DNA from: Sediminibacillus albus | GTDB lineage: Bacteria; Bacillota; Bacilli; Bacillales; Amphibacillaceae | DNA: 64,000 nucleotides | NCBI RefSeq assembly: GCF_900101125.1 | Contig: NZ_FNFL01000007.1 | Coordinates: forward strand, 96,427-160,426 | Direction of reading: 5' to 3' | Part shown: piece by piece, positions 36,553 to 43,603 of the stretch | How positions within the stretch are numbered: the stretch's first letter is position 1 | Layout of the letters: each line of letters starts with the position of its first letter | Notes under the pieces: generated by a model | Database searches by the model: none | The model's input: the letters and a program-made list of their open reading frames with translations, nothing else | Told to the model about the DNA's origin: nothing | Program-made: the position numbers and the translations under genes

Positions 36553-37377
36553 ATGGGCTTAAATACAGTCATGACGTTACATAATGGGGTAGAGATTCCC
36601 TCGGTTGGACTTGGGGTATATAAAGTAGAGGAAGGCAACGATGTATATCAGGCTGTCAAATCTGCCTTGGAAATAGGCTACCGGCATATCGATACGGCTT
36701 CCTTTTACCAAAATGAAGAGGGCGTAGGCAAGGCGATTAAGGACAGCGGTATCCCTCGGGAAGAGATATTTGTGACTACCAAAGTATGGAATGATGAGCA
36801 AGGCTTTGCCGAAGCTCTGGAGGCTTTTAATCGCAGTCTTACCAAATTGGGAACCGATTATATTGATCTTTATTTAATCCACTGGCCCGTCCCTGGTAAA
36901 TATAAGGATACATGGAGAGCGTTAGAGAAGATTTATGATGAGGGTAAAGCAAAGGCTATTGGAGTCAGTAATTTTCTTCCCCATCATCTGGATGATTTGA
37001 TGAGGGACGCACAGATAAAGCCGATGGTGAACCAAATTGAACTGCATCCGAAGCTTTCTCAAGTGGAAACACGCGAATTTTGCAGCCAGCACCATATTGC
37101 TGTCGAGGCTTGGTCGCCTATTGGCAAAGGGAGATATCTTGATCATCCTATGTTGCAGGAATTGGCTGAAAAGCATCAAAAATCGTCAGCCCAAGTAATC
37201 CTGCGCTGGCATTATCAAAATGGCGTCATCATCATCCCTAAGTCAGTAAAGGCAAACCGTCAGCAGGAGAATGCCCAAATCTTTGACTTCGAACTTACGG
37301 AAAAAGATATAGAACAAATGAACGAGCTTGACGAGGATTTCCGGCTTGGAGCCCATCCAGACCATTTTAATTATTAA
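36553..37377 (+). CDS. Aldo/keto reductase
   Basis: The 274-aa TIM-barrel NADPH-dependent reductase has the catalytic Asp/Tyr in IDTASFYQNEEGVGKA, Lys in FVTTKVWND and His in LIHWPVPGKY, plus the C-terminal cofactor motif IIIPKSVKANRQQENAQIFDFEL. It is closest in style to B. subtilis YtbE/YvgN, which reduce glyoxals and other reactive aldehydes. The ATG at 36553 follows AAAGGAGCCGATAGT; an ATG at 36535 overlaps that site. It is monocistronic between two terminators. Confidence 0.92.
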   Translation: MGLNTVMTLHNGVEIPSVGLGVYKVEEGNDVYQAVKSALEIGYRHIDTASFYQNEEGVGKAIKDSGIPREEIFVTTKVWNDEQGFAEALEAFNRSLTKLGTDYIDLYLIHWPVPGKYKDTWRALEKIYDEGKAKAIGVSNFLPHHLDDLMRDAQIKPMVNQIELHPKLSQVETREFCSQHHIAVEAWSPIGKGRYLDHPMLQELAEKHQKSSAQVILRWHYQNGVIIIPKSVKANRQQENAQIFDFELTEKDIEQMNELDEDFRLGAHPDHFNY

Positions 37378-37378
37378 T

Positions 37379-37413
37379 AGTAGGCCTTCGGATTATCCCG
37401 GAGGCCTTATTCG
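37379..37413. terminator. Bidirectional terminator between AKR and second ger operon
   Basis: TAGGCCTTCGG pairs with CCGGAGGCCTTA around ATTATC. The arms end in A/T-rich sequence on both sides, serving convergent genes; it overlaps the 3' end of the gerC-type gene. Confidence 0.65.
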
Positions 37414-38540
37414 ATAATTCCATGGCGAAGAATTTTTACCTTCAAGTCAATATCTAATTTCATCTCAGGGAACTTGGCGCGCCATTCCTTTTTTGTAATA
37501 GGGTGCTTCGTGTTATAAATCTCACCAAAGCCGATCGGATCTACATTCAGTTCCTTAAATTTAGCCATTAAATTATTAATTTGCTGTTTCAGATTTTTAG
37601 CGATCTCATCCTCAAGCTTATGCAAGGTTTTTTCGTCATCTAGTGTCAGCTGCTCTGAAAGTTCCACAAGGCGCGCCTCGATTTTTACCTCACTTTTAAA
37701 TTTGACTTCTTCTTTAGAGACTAGTTTAATTTTGTTGCGGCTGCGAAGCTCACTAAGAGCTAAAAATAACGATTCTTCCTTGCGGTTATCTGTTTCTGTT
37801 TCTCTCACTGATTCAAACTTTTCGATGGGGAGATCAACTTCTATCCTCCCTGTCTGATACTTGCCTGATAACAGCTTTATGAAAAATCCTTCCTCTGTGG
37901 ATATTTCTCCGACTTGCCTGTCGTCTTGGAACAATGCCATTTTGGTAATGCTCGGCATTTGATCTTTGACAGAAAGCAACGGCAGGACCGGGTCCGAACC
38001 AACGTCAAAATACTTATGCATAAAATCCCGCAGTGTCGTTCTAATCAATATCTCCTGTTCTACATTTGTATCAATTAATTGATACAAATGGGTGCCGACA
38101 TTCGTCGTACTGTTTTGAAAAACCTGGGATAATATATCACCTGCAGAACTATCGGCAGCAGCCAGATACATCGTATCGGTTATTTTCGCATCGCGGCTTA
38201 AAGTGTCTAAAATGCTGAAGATTCCCTGTTCAGCTATAGAAGGGCCAAACAATTGTACACGTAATTTACCAGGAACAAGCCGGAAGTTAGATTTAAGATT
38301 TGCGCGCTCCCTTGCTCCTTTTATTGTCTTCGCTGTCGAAGAAACTAATTCGTTTGGACTGTTAGCGTTCGGATCAAATTGGAAAAAGACATAGGTCGAG
38401 TCAAGCATTTCCTCGTTTTCCTGATTGATATCGACCCCGATTGTATTGATGACCCCCAGCTTCTCAATGGGATAGGCAGGAGCACAACCGGCAAGCAGAA
38501 TAAATATAAAGCATAAGCTAGCATAATGAAGTTTGGGCAT
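37407..38540 (-). CDS. Second-operon germination receptor C subunit lipoprotein
   Basis: The 377-aa protein starts MPKLHYASLCFIFILLAGCAPAYPIEKLG, a lipoprotein signal with LAGC. It shares the Ger(x)C layout with the first operon's C subunit, including VDPIGFGEIYNTKHPITKKEWRAKFPEMKL near the C-terminus. Identity to the other copy is low by eye, so the operons are probably old paralogues. Its start overlaps the B subunit stop (TAATG). It is the last gene of the minus-strand operon. Confidence 0.9.
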   Translation of the reverse strand: MPKLHYASLCFIFILLAGCAPAYPIEKLGVINTIGVDINQENEEMLDSTYVFFQFDPNANSPNELVSSTAKTIKGARERANLKSNFRLVPGKLRVQLFGPSIAEQGIFSILDTLSRDAKITDTMYLAAADSSAGDILSQVFQNSTTNVGTHLYQLIDTNVEQEILIRTTLRDFMHKYFDVGSDPVLPLLSVKDQMPSITKMALFQDDRQVGEISTEEGFFIKLLSGKYQTGRIEVDLPIEKFESVRETETDNRKEESLFLALSELRSRNKIKLVSKEEVKFKSEVKIEARLVELSEQLTLDDEKTLHKLEDEIAKNLKQQINNLMAKFKELNVDPIGFGEIYNTKHPITKKEWRAKFPEMKLDIDLKVKILRHGIIE

Positions 38541-39673
38541 TAGTCCTTGCCATCCTTTTGTTTGGTATATTTCCTTCTTTTTATTAAAACGATCGGAAAC
38601 AGCAGCATCGGATAGACAAAGGCTATCCAGAAACCAGCAGTGGCCACCCTGTCGATATAATTTAGAATGACCACTTCATTCTTTACAAGTCCTGCTCCCA
38701 CAAAGGCAGTTGCCCCTACAGCATATAAAGCTTTCCTCTGTGGAACTTTATATAACCTTTTCATAGAATAAGTTATCATCCACGTTAGAAATATTATATT
38801 TGGCAGAATCACCATCATCCATTCAGTCACAACTAATACGTCAAACCGGCCGATGATGGCATATTCGACGATCTTAAATAAAACGAGCACAGGCCAGATT
38901 TGTTCAACTAATTCCCTGCCGCTGAAATAACCAATACAAATAACGGTTACAAGCAAGATTAAAAAAGTGGTCAGCAGCACTCCTAAGTGAGCCGACTGTT
39001 TTGCTTTCCGTTTATTATCTATGAATGGATAAATGAAAAACAAAATTTCCAAGCCAATATAAGAATATACTGTCTTGCGGGCACCTCGCAGCAGCTCTGC
39101 CGGGGAAGCCTGCAATACCGGCTGAAAGTGTTCGAAATCCATTAAAGAAATTGGTTTATATAGGAAAATCAGTAGCCATAGCGAGAAAAAGAAAAATAAA
39201 AAAGTTACTCCTACTGCCACCCGCAATCCGCCGGAAACAGCATAGATTATTAATAGGATTAACATTAAGCTCAGGAGCCAGGGTGAGACTCTTGGAAAGA
39301 CGAATATTTGAATGACTTGAATGTAATCGACCAATACACTAACGAGCACGAAAAAAAAGTAAATAATATAACCGGTTCCGAGCAGTTTTCCGATCCATTT
39401 ACCGAAGATATCCATTTGAATACCTAAAATATCAGCGTTTTCATATTTGTTCAAAATCACCAGCATAACAGCAACGACTAAATGGATGAGTCCACCGGCA
39501 ATGAGTACGGAAATCCAGGCGTCCTGTTTTGCTTCCATAAATATATAGCGGGGGACTCCCATGATTCCTGAACCGGTCTGAAGGCTGGTAATGATAAAGA
39601 ACAGATAAAAGGCTTTGATGCGTAGATTTGGTTTTACCACCACATTCGGATTCACAGAAATCCCCCTATTCAT
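38540..39673 (-). CDS. Second-operon germination receptor B subunit (permease)
   Basis: The roughly 377-aa membrane protein has about ten hydrophobic segments and the GerB-type opening FYLFFIITSLQTGSGIMGVPRYIFMEAKQDAWISVLIAGG. Two starts are plausible: ATG 39673 (AAGGA six bases upstream) and GTG 39655 (AGGGGG six bases upstream); I list the longer. The family's IGVGVLSLP motif is replaced by GSGIMGVPR, which may reflect a different ligand. It overlaps the A gene by a few bases and is coupled with it. Confidence 0.9.
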   Translation of the reverse strand: MNRGISVNPNVVVKPNLRIKAFYLFFIITSLQTGSGIMGVPRYIFMEAKQDAWISVLIAGGLIHLVVAVMLVILNKYENADILGIQMDIFGKWIGKLLGTGYIIYFFFVLVSVLVDYIQVIQIFVFPRVSPWLLSLMLILLIIYAVSGGLRVAVGVTFLFFFFSLWLLIFLYKPISLMDFEHFQPVLQASPAELLRGARKTVYSYIGLEILFFIYPFIDNKRKAKQSAHLGVLLTTFLILLVTVICIGYFSGRELVEQIWPVLVLFKIVEYAIIGRFDVLVVTEWMMVILPNIIFLTWMITYSMKRLYKVPQRKALYAVGATAFVGAGLVKNEVVILNYIDRVATAGFWIAFVYPMLLFPIVLIKRRKYTKQKDGKD

Positions 39674-41174
39674 CAATATCCTTCATCTTTTTTGTGCGTT
39701 TTTGCTTGTAACGGATCATATCCTTCGGGCGAAAGGATACGCTGCGCAGGTTACTAATAAAGTTTGGCAGCCGGTAAAAGGTATTGTCGAAGTCCTTATA
39801 ATTAAATGGGTATGCCGGTAATAAATATGGCCTGCCCAGCGATGTCACTTTCAGTAAATGGATGACAAGGAAGCAGATACCTGCCATTACGCCTATCAAA
39901 CCAAGGAATCCGCTTAGCAAAATCATCGGAAAACGGATAACTCGAATTGTCGACCCTATAAGATAACTAGGAGCAGTAAATGATGCCAATGCACTGATTG
40001 CCACCACAATAATCAGAATGTTGCTCGTTAACCCTGCGGCTACTGCTGCCTGACCAATGACAATACCGCCGACAATCCCAATAGTCTGGCCTACCTTTGT
40101 CGGCAGTCTCGCTCCGGCTTCCCTAAGTAATTCAATTAACAATTCCAAAAACATTGCTTCAATGACAGGTGGAAAAGGAACGGCAGCCCGGGATGATCCC
40201 AAAGAGGTTAACAGCGGAGTCGGAATGATTTCATAATGAAAGGTAACTGCTGCAACATAAGCTGGGGTCAACAATGCTGATATAATCAAGGCAACAAAGC
40301 GCAGGATCCGGATAAACGAGCCGACATTCCAGCGCATGAACACATCTTCGGTAGACTCAAAAAAACTGAACAAGGTAGTTGGCGCAATAATTCCGGTAGG
40401 GCTCTTGTCGACAAGTACTCCGACCTTCCCTTTGGTAATCGAATAAGTAAAGCGGCTGGGCAGCTCGGTTTGATAAAATTGAGGAAAAATCGACATGGAC
40501 GAATCCTCAATAAAATACGTAAGAGGGGTGGCATCTTCGATTTCGTCCATTACAAGGTTTTGCAGCCGCTGACGCATTGTTTGTACGTCCGTTTCATTGG
40601 CAAGGGATTTAAGGTACATAAGCCGGATTTCTGTTTTTACTCTCTCACCAACAATTATTTTTTCTGAAACCAAGTCATTGGAATTCAAGCGCCAGCGTAC
40701 CTGGTTCAAATTAGTATCAAGGGATTCTGTGAACGCATCCTGAGGGCCAAGGACTGTAGATTCTTTATCTGATTTCTGTACTTTTCTATGTTCCTGCTGG
40801 GGAATCAGATAGGTGAGCAGGCCCTCTTCGTTTTCCACATAAATCCCCACTGCACCACTAATAAGGTCATCCATTATCGCTTTTAAATCGGTTTGTAGGG
40901 CAGCATTGCCTAACGGCAGCTTGTTGCGGATTTCTGCCAAAGTCCAATCGTTTTTCTTTGACAATAAAGGAGATAAAATACTGCTGTTCAATTGATTTTT
41001 ATTGATCATTACCGTTATATAAAAAACTAGTATTTTGGAAGCGCCGACTTGAAATTCCTGAAGCTGAAAGTCCGGATTATCATGCATGGCGTCCGATAAT
41101 TGCTTTTTTAGATCGGCTATGGATAAAGGGAACATTTCCTTAGCCTTGCTTTTCCTTTCCTTACTTCTTTTCAT
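39666..41174 (-). CDS. Second-operon germination receptor A subunit (GerA family)
   Basis: The 502-aa protein matches GerA, with VIEAMFLELLIELLREAGARLPTKVGQTIGIVGGIVIGQAAVAAGLTS as the core signature and a long hydrophilic N-terminal domain. The start at 41174 follows GCTGGAGGAACCTATT; an earlier ATG at 41192 lies before that site. Upstream is a sigma-G-like promoter. With its B and C neighbours it forms a complete second germination receptor, opposite in direction to the first. Confidence 0.93.
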   Translation of the reverse strand: MKRSKERKSKAKEMFPLSIADLKKQLSDAMHDNPDFQLQEFQVGASKILVFYITVMINKNQLNSSILSPLLSKKNDWTLAEIRNKLPLGNAALQTDLKAIMDDLISGAVGIYVENEEGLLTYLIPQQEHRKVQKSDKESTVLGPQDAFTESLDTNLNQVRWRLNSNDLVSEKIIVGERVKTEIRLMYLKSLANETDVQTMRQRLQNLVMDEIEDATPLTYFIEDSSMSIFPQFYQTELPSRFTYSITKGKVGVLVDKSPTGIIAPTTLFSFFESTEDVFMRWNVGSFIRILRFVALIISALLTPAYVAAVTFHYEIIPTPLLTSLGSSRAAVPFPPVIEAMFLELLIELLREAGARLPTKVGQTIGIVGGIVIGQAAVAAGLTSNILIIVVAISALASFTAPSYLIGSTIRVIRFPMILLSGFLGLIGVMAGICFLVIHLLKVTSLGRPYLLPAYPFNYKDFDNTFYRLPNFISNLRSVSFRPKDMIRYKQKRTKKMKDIDE

Positions 41175-41204
41175 AATAGGTTCCTCCAGCAAAACAATTA
41201 GCCA

Positions 41205-41234
41205 TAGTATGCCGAAAAATGACCAGGATTATTA
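41205..41234 (-). promoter_or_regulatory. Sigma-G-like promoter for the second ger operon
   Basis: On the minus strand TAATA (41234-41230), 18 bp, then a perfect CATACTA (41211-41205), 31 bases before the gerA-type start. It matches the forespore pattern GHATR-N18-CATAMTA with one mismatch. Confidence 0.55.
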
Positions 41235-41284
41235 GCTGATTGCTGGAAAAGTTACGGATAGCTGACTGGTGGTTTTTCTCCAAA

Positions 41285-41936
41285 GATAAAGCTACTTGCA
41301 AAAAAACGAGCGATAACAGCATCGAGGGTTTAACAGGCCTTCTTCTACCATTCATTGAGGACGAAAAGGAAGATGTATGGCGATTAACAGTAAGTGTTTC
41401 CAATAGTATCGGATAATCATTTGTACTACGCTACGGAAATACACTACGCTTTCCGCGGGCGGCTGGTGAGCCTCCTCGAGCTTGCGCTCTACGGGGTCTC
41501 AACGAGGCCTTTCCTCCCGCAGGAGTCTCCGTGTATTTCCTCCGTTGAAAGTCTACGTACGGTTTTCAACCAATAAAACCCAAATACTTACTTGAGATCG
41601 CGGTCGTGTTATGCAAGGTAGCAAAAATAGCTCTATCAGTGCAGGCAGCATATAGACTCTAGGATCAGGACGAGTCTGAGGGAACGCTTCGGCAGCGACT
41701 TATCGCACGCAGAAAATGGCTCCTTTATGTTCAAGGAGGCGGAAGCTGTGCTCACAGGAACGAAGTCTTCTGCCTGAGCAAGTTTAAGCACCCAACCTTG
41801 TTAGAAGGAAAAATAAAGTTGTAACGGTGTCCGCAGGTTTTCTTCTTAATCATTAGAAAAGAAAAATCGAACGAGTTCGAATGTTATTCGAATCATCGTT
41901 CGATTTTTACTTTGGCCACTATCCTTTTGTCCCATC
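41285..41936 (+). repeat. Composite intergenic repeat, copy D (inner segment inverted)
   Basis: The outer element is forward. The left arm has GCTACTTGCAAAAAAACGAGCGATAACAGC near 41290-41320, and the right end has the hairpin 41863-41908 and GGCCACTATCCTTTTGTCCCA. The GC-rich segment 41429-41602 (174 bp) is inverted relative to copies B, C and E. Downstream it carries the longer middle module with CTTCGGCAGCGACT and TTCAAGGAGGCGGAAGC, shared with copy E. It accounts for most of the 795-base gap between the ger operon and the carbonic-anhydrase-like gene. Confidence 0.82.
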
Positions 41937-41969
41937 CTGCCGTGCTAATTAAATATATGAATGATTGGC

Positions 41970-42521
41970 TTAGTAGCCGTTGACAACAATATCGAGCTTG
42001 CCAGAGTCGGTATTGATCAGCAATCCATGGACTGGTGTGTCCTCAGGCATTAGGGGATGATTCTCTATGTTTTGCACGCTTGTCTTAATACCTTCTTTGG
42101 CTTGGTCGAATCCCCGCAGCCAGTCGGCTAAATTGCTCTTGTCGCTGAATTTGCTCATTTCTTCTTCGGTGATCCCTTGTACTTTCATTCTTTCGAGAAT
42201 TCCTTCTGGCCTGAACCCATTCAGCCAGCAATCATGATGGCCAATCACAAAGATTTCATCTGCTCTTAGCTCGTATACAGCGATCAGCAGGCTTCGCATC
42301 ACACTATCATCAGGTTCAGTTAGAATCGCACCAGCGTTCCTGATGAATTGGACATCGCCGCTGTTTAGGCCAAGTGCTTTTGGTAGTAATTCGTCCAGCT
42401 GTATTTCCATACACGTCAATATAACAGCGTTTTTGTTCGGAAAGTCCTTCCCCCGTCCGGAAGTATGAGTTCCTTTCTCCATGAATTGAACATTATGTTG
42501 AAGCATCTCCTCTAATAACAT
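41970..42521 (-). CDS. Beta-carbonic-anhydrase-like protein with altered catalytic dyad
   Basis: The 183-aa protein aligns with the beta-carbonic anhydrase family (B. subtilis YtiB-like). The zinc ligands are conserved: Cys37, then His95 and Cys98 in GHHDC. However, the usual CMDxR motif reads CMEIQ (Glu39, Gln41), so both members of the Asp-Arg dyad that orients zinc-bound water are changed. GHHDCG is GHHDCW. It may be inactive, differently tuned, or act on another substrate. The ATG at 42521 follows AAAGGAAGGAAGAG on its strand. Confidence 0.82.
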   Translation of the reverse strand: MLLEEMLQHNVQFMEKGTHTSGRGKDFPNKNAVILTCMEIQLDELLPKALGLNSGDVQFIRNAGAILTEPDDSVMRSLLIAVYELRADEIFVIGHHDCWLNGFRPEGILERMKVQGITEEEMSKFSDKSNLADWLRGFDQAKEGIKTSVQNIENHPLMPEDTPVHGLLINTDSGKLDIVVNGY

Positions 42522-42746
42522 CTCTTCCTTCCTTTCTTCTTATAGCGGTATTAACAAAATAACGGATGATGTGATTATTTTCAAATGAAGCTGCATGCTA
42601 GAAGAAACCATGTTCTAATAACTTTGATAATAAACATTTATGTGGTATATTAACCGTAATATTAAAATATTCAAAAAAAGTTTACCCACGTGCCCATACT
42701 CGCAAATTTCACCTTGTTTCAACCTTCTGCTGTGTCTATTAACGTA

Positions 42747-42762
42747 ATTTTCCATGGAAAAT
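42747..42762. promoter_or_regulatory. 16-bp perfect palindrome in the 42.5-42.85 kb gap
   Basis: ATTTTCCATGGAAAAT is a perfect palindrome about 90 bases before the zinc-ribbon gene and 225 bases before the carbonic-anhydrase-like gene. It could be an operator. A possible promoter (TTTACG-N18-TAATAT, about 42771-42805) lies just downstream. No gene is seen in this 329-base gap. Confidence 0.4.
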
Positions 42763-42850
42763 GGAATAAGTTTACGTCACTAACCCCTGTAAACTAATAT
42801 TTTAATCCGAATAGATATATTAATTAAGGATTCTATGAAAGGGTGAGATG

Positions 42851-43063
42851 ATGGAAGAAATGACGAGGAATTGCCGATTATGCCAAGAGCCAATGCCGCC
42901 ATCTCCATTTATGACATGTCCAGTTTGTTTAGCTGACAGTGAAAAGGTTAAAACGTACATCCTCAAGAATCCGCATGTGACTCCAGAGAAAATATCAAAA
43001 GAAACAGAAGTTCCTTTAGATAAGGTTTCCAATATGGTGAAGTTAGGAATCAGTGTGAAGTGA
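42851..43063 (+). CDS. Small zinc-ribbon protein (YvyF-like flagellar-type)
   Basis: The 70-aa protein has two CxxC pairs, NCRLCQEP and TCPVCLAD, which should bind one zinc. A helical region follows (EKVKTYILKNPHVTPEKISKETEVPLDKVSNMVKLG) that resembles a small helix-turn-helix. The arrangement is like the short YvyF/TIGR03826 flagellar-operon proteins, but no flagellar genes are nearby, so the name is only suggestive. I take ATG 42851 (five bases after AGGGTGA); 42848 is also ATG. Confidence 0.6.
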   Translation: MEEMTRNCRLCQEPMPPSPFMTCPVCLADSEKVKTYILKNPHVTPEKISKETEVPLDKVSNMVKLGISVK

Positions 43064-43074
43064 TTTGCACAATA

Positions 43075-43105
43075 AGGCTGTCTTTTTAAAGGCAGCCCTC
43101 CGCTG
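43075..43105 (+). terminator. Terminator after the zinc-ribbon gene
   Basis: AAGGCTGTCTTTTTAAAGGCAGCC contains GGCTG / CAGCC arms around a T-rich loop (43076-43099). The T tract lies in the loop, so termination efficiency is uncertain. Confidence 0.35.
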
Positions 43106-43222
43106 GCAAAAGAACTCCATTTACTCGCTATCCCCAAGGCATAACTCTGATAAAACTAGAGGAATCAACGGTCTTCGGAACCCCCAATTTCTTATTACTT
43201 TTCAGAAAAATAAAATAACAGG

Positions 43223-43251
43223 TTGACACATAATGTTCACAATTATATAAT
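43223..43251 (+). promoter_or_regulatory. Strong sigma-A promoter of the yheI-yheH operon
   Basis: TTGACA (43223-43228) and TATAAT (43246-43251) are both perfect, spaced 17 bp. This is the strongest promoter seen in the window. It drives a leader of about 345 bases before yheI. Confidence 0.85.
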
Positions 43252-43286
43252 TATGGAGCATTAATACGAAAGGAGGTCACGGACCA

Positions 43287-43370
43287 ATGAAAAAAGTAAA
43301 CGTAATTTTAGTTAATTTCATACCTTCTGTGGCCTCCAAGGAAACTCGTATGCCGATCACCCATTGCTGA
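43287..43370 (+). CDS. 27-codon leader peptide upstream of the ABC exporter
   Basis: An AGGAGGT site (43271-43277) lies nine bases before ATG AAA AAA. The frame encodes MKKVNVILVNFIPSV, then ASKETRMPITHC, and stops at 43370. Two terminator-like hairpins follow before yheI. In B. subtilis the homologous exporter bmrC-bmrD is preceded by bmrB, whose translation controls attenuation in response to ribosome-targeting antibiotics. Position and layout suggest the same role here. I do not claim sequence homology to BmrB. Confidence 0.65.
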   Translation: MKKVNVILVNFIPSVASKETRMPITHC

Positions 43371-43413
43371 TTATGCTTGGTGTATGTGTACATATGAATA
43401 TTTCTAATTACAG

Positions 43414-43446
43414 GTCACGATGATAAAATCCGTGGCTTTTTTATTT
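43414..43446 (+). terminator. Leader terminator 1 (attenuator)
   Basis: GTCACG (43414-43419) pairs with CGTGGC (43431-43436), followed by TTTTTTATTT. It lies between the leader peptide and yheI. Confidence 0.6.
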
Positions 43447-43456
43447 CTAATCGAAA

Positions 43457-43487
43457 TGCACTCGTCTGCGGATGGGTGTATTTTTTT
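43457..43487 (+). terminator. Leader terminator 2 (attenuator)
   Basis: TGCACTC (43457-43463) pairs with GGGTGTA (43474-43480) with wobble pairs, followed by seven T residues. With terminator 1 it makes a tandem barrier upstream of yheI. Confidence 0.55.
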
Positions 43488-43603
43488 ATGTAAAAAAGTT
43501 CCATTGTTTGCATCAAAAGCCTTGATAAAGAATAGACTCTTGTTTATCGCTGATGAGAGCGAGCGGGGTTTTATTATAAATATCATATCGGATGAGGAGG
43601 AGT

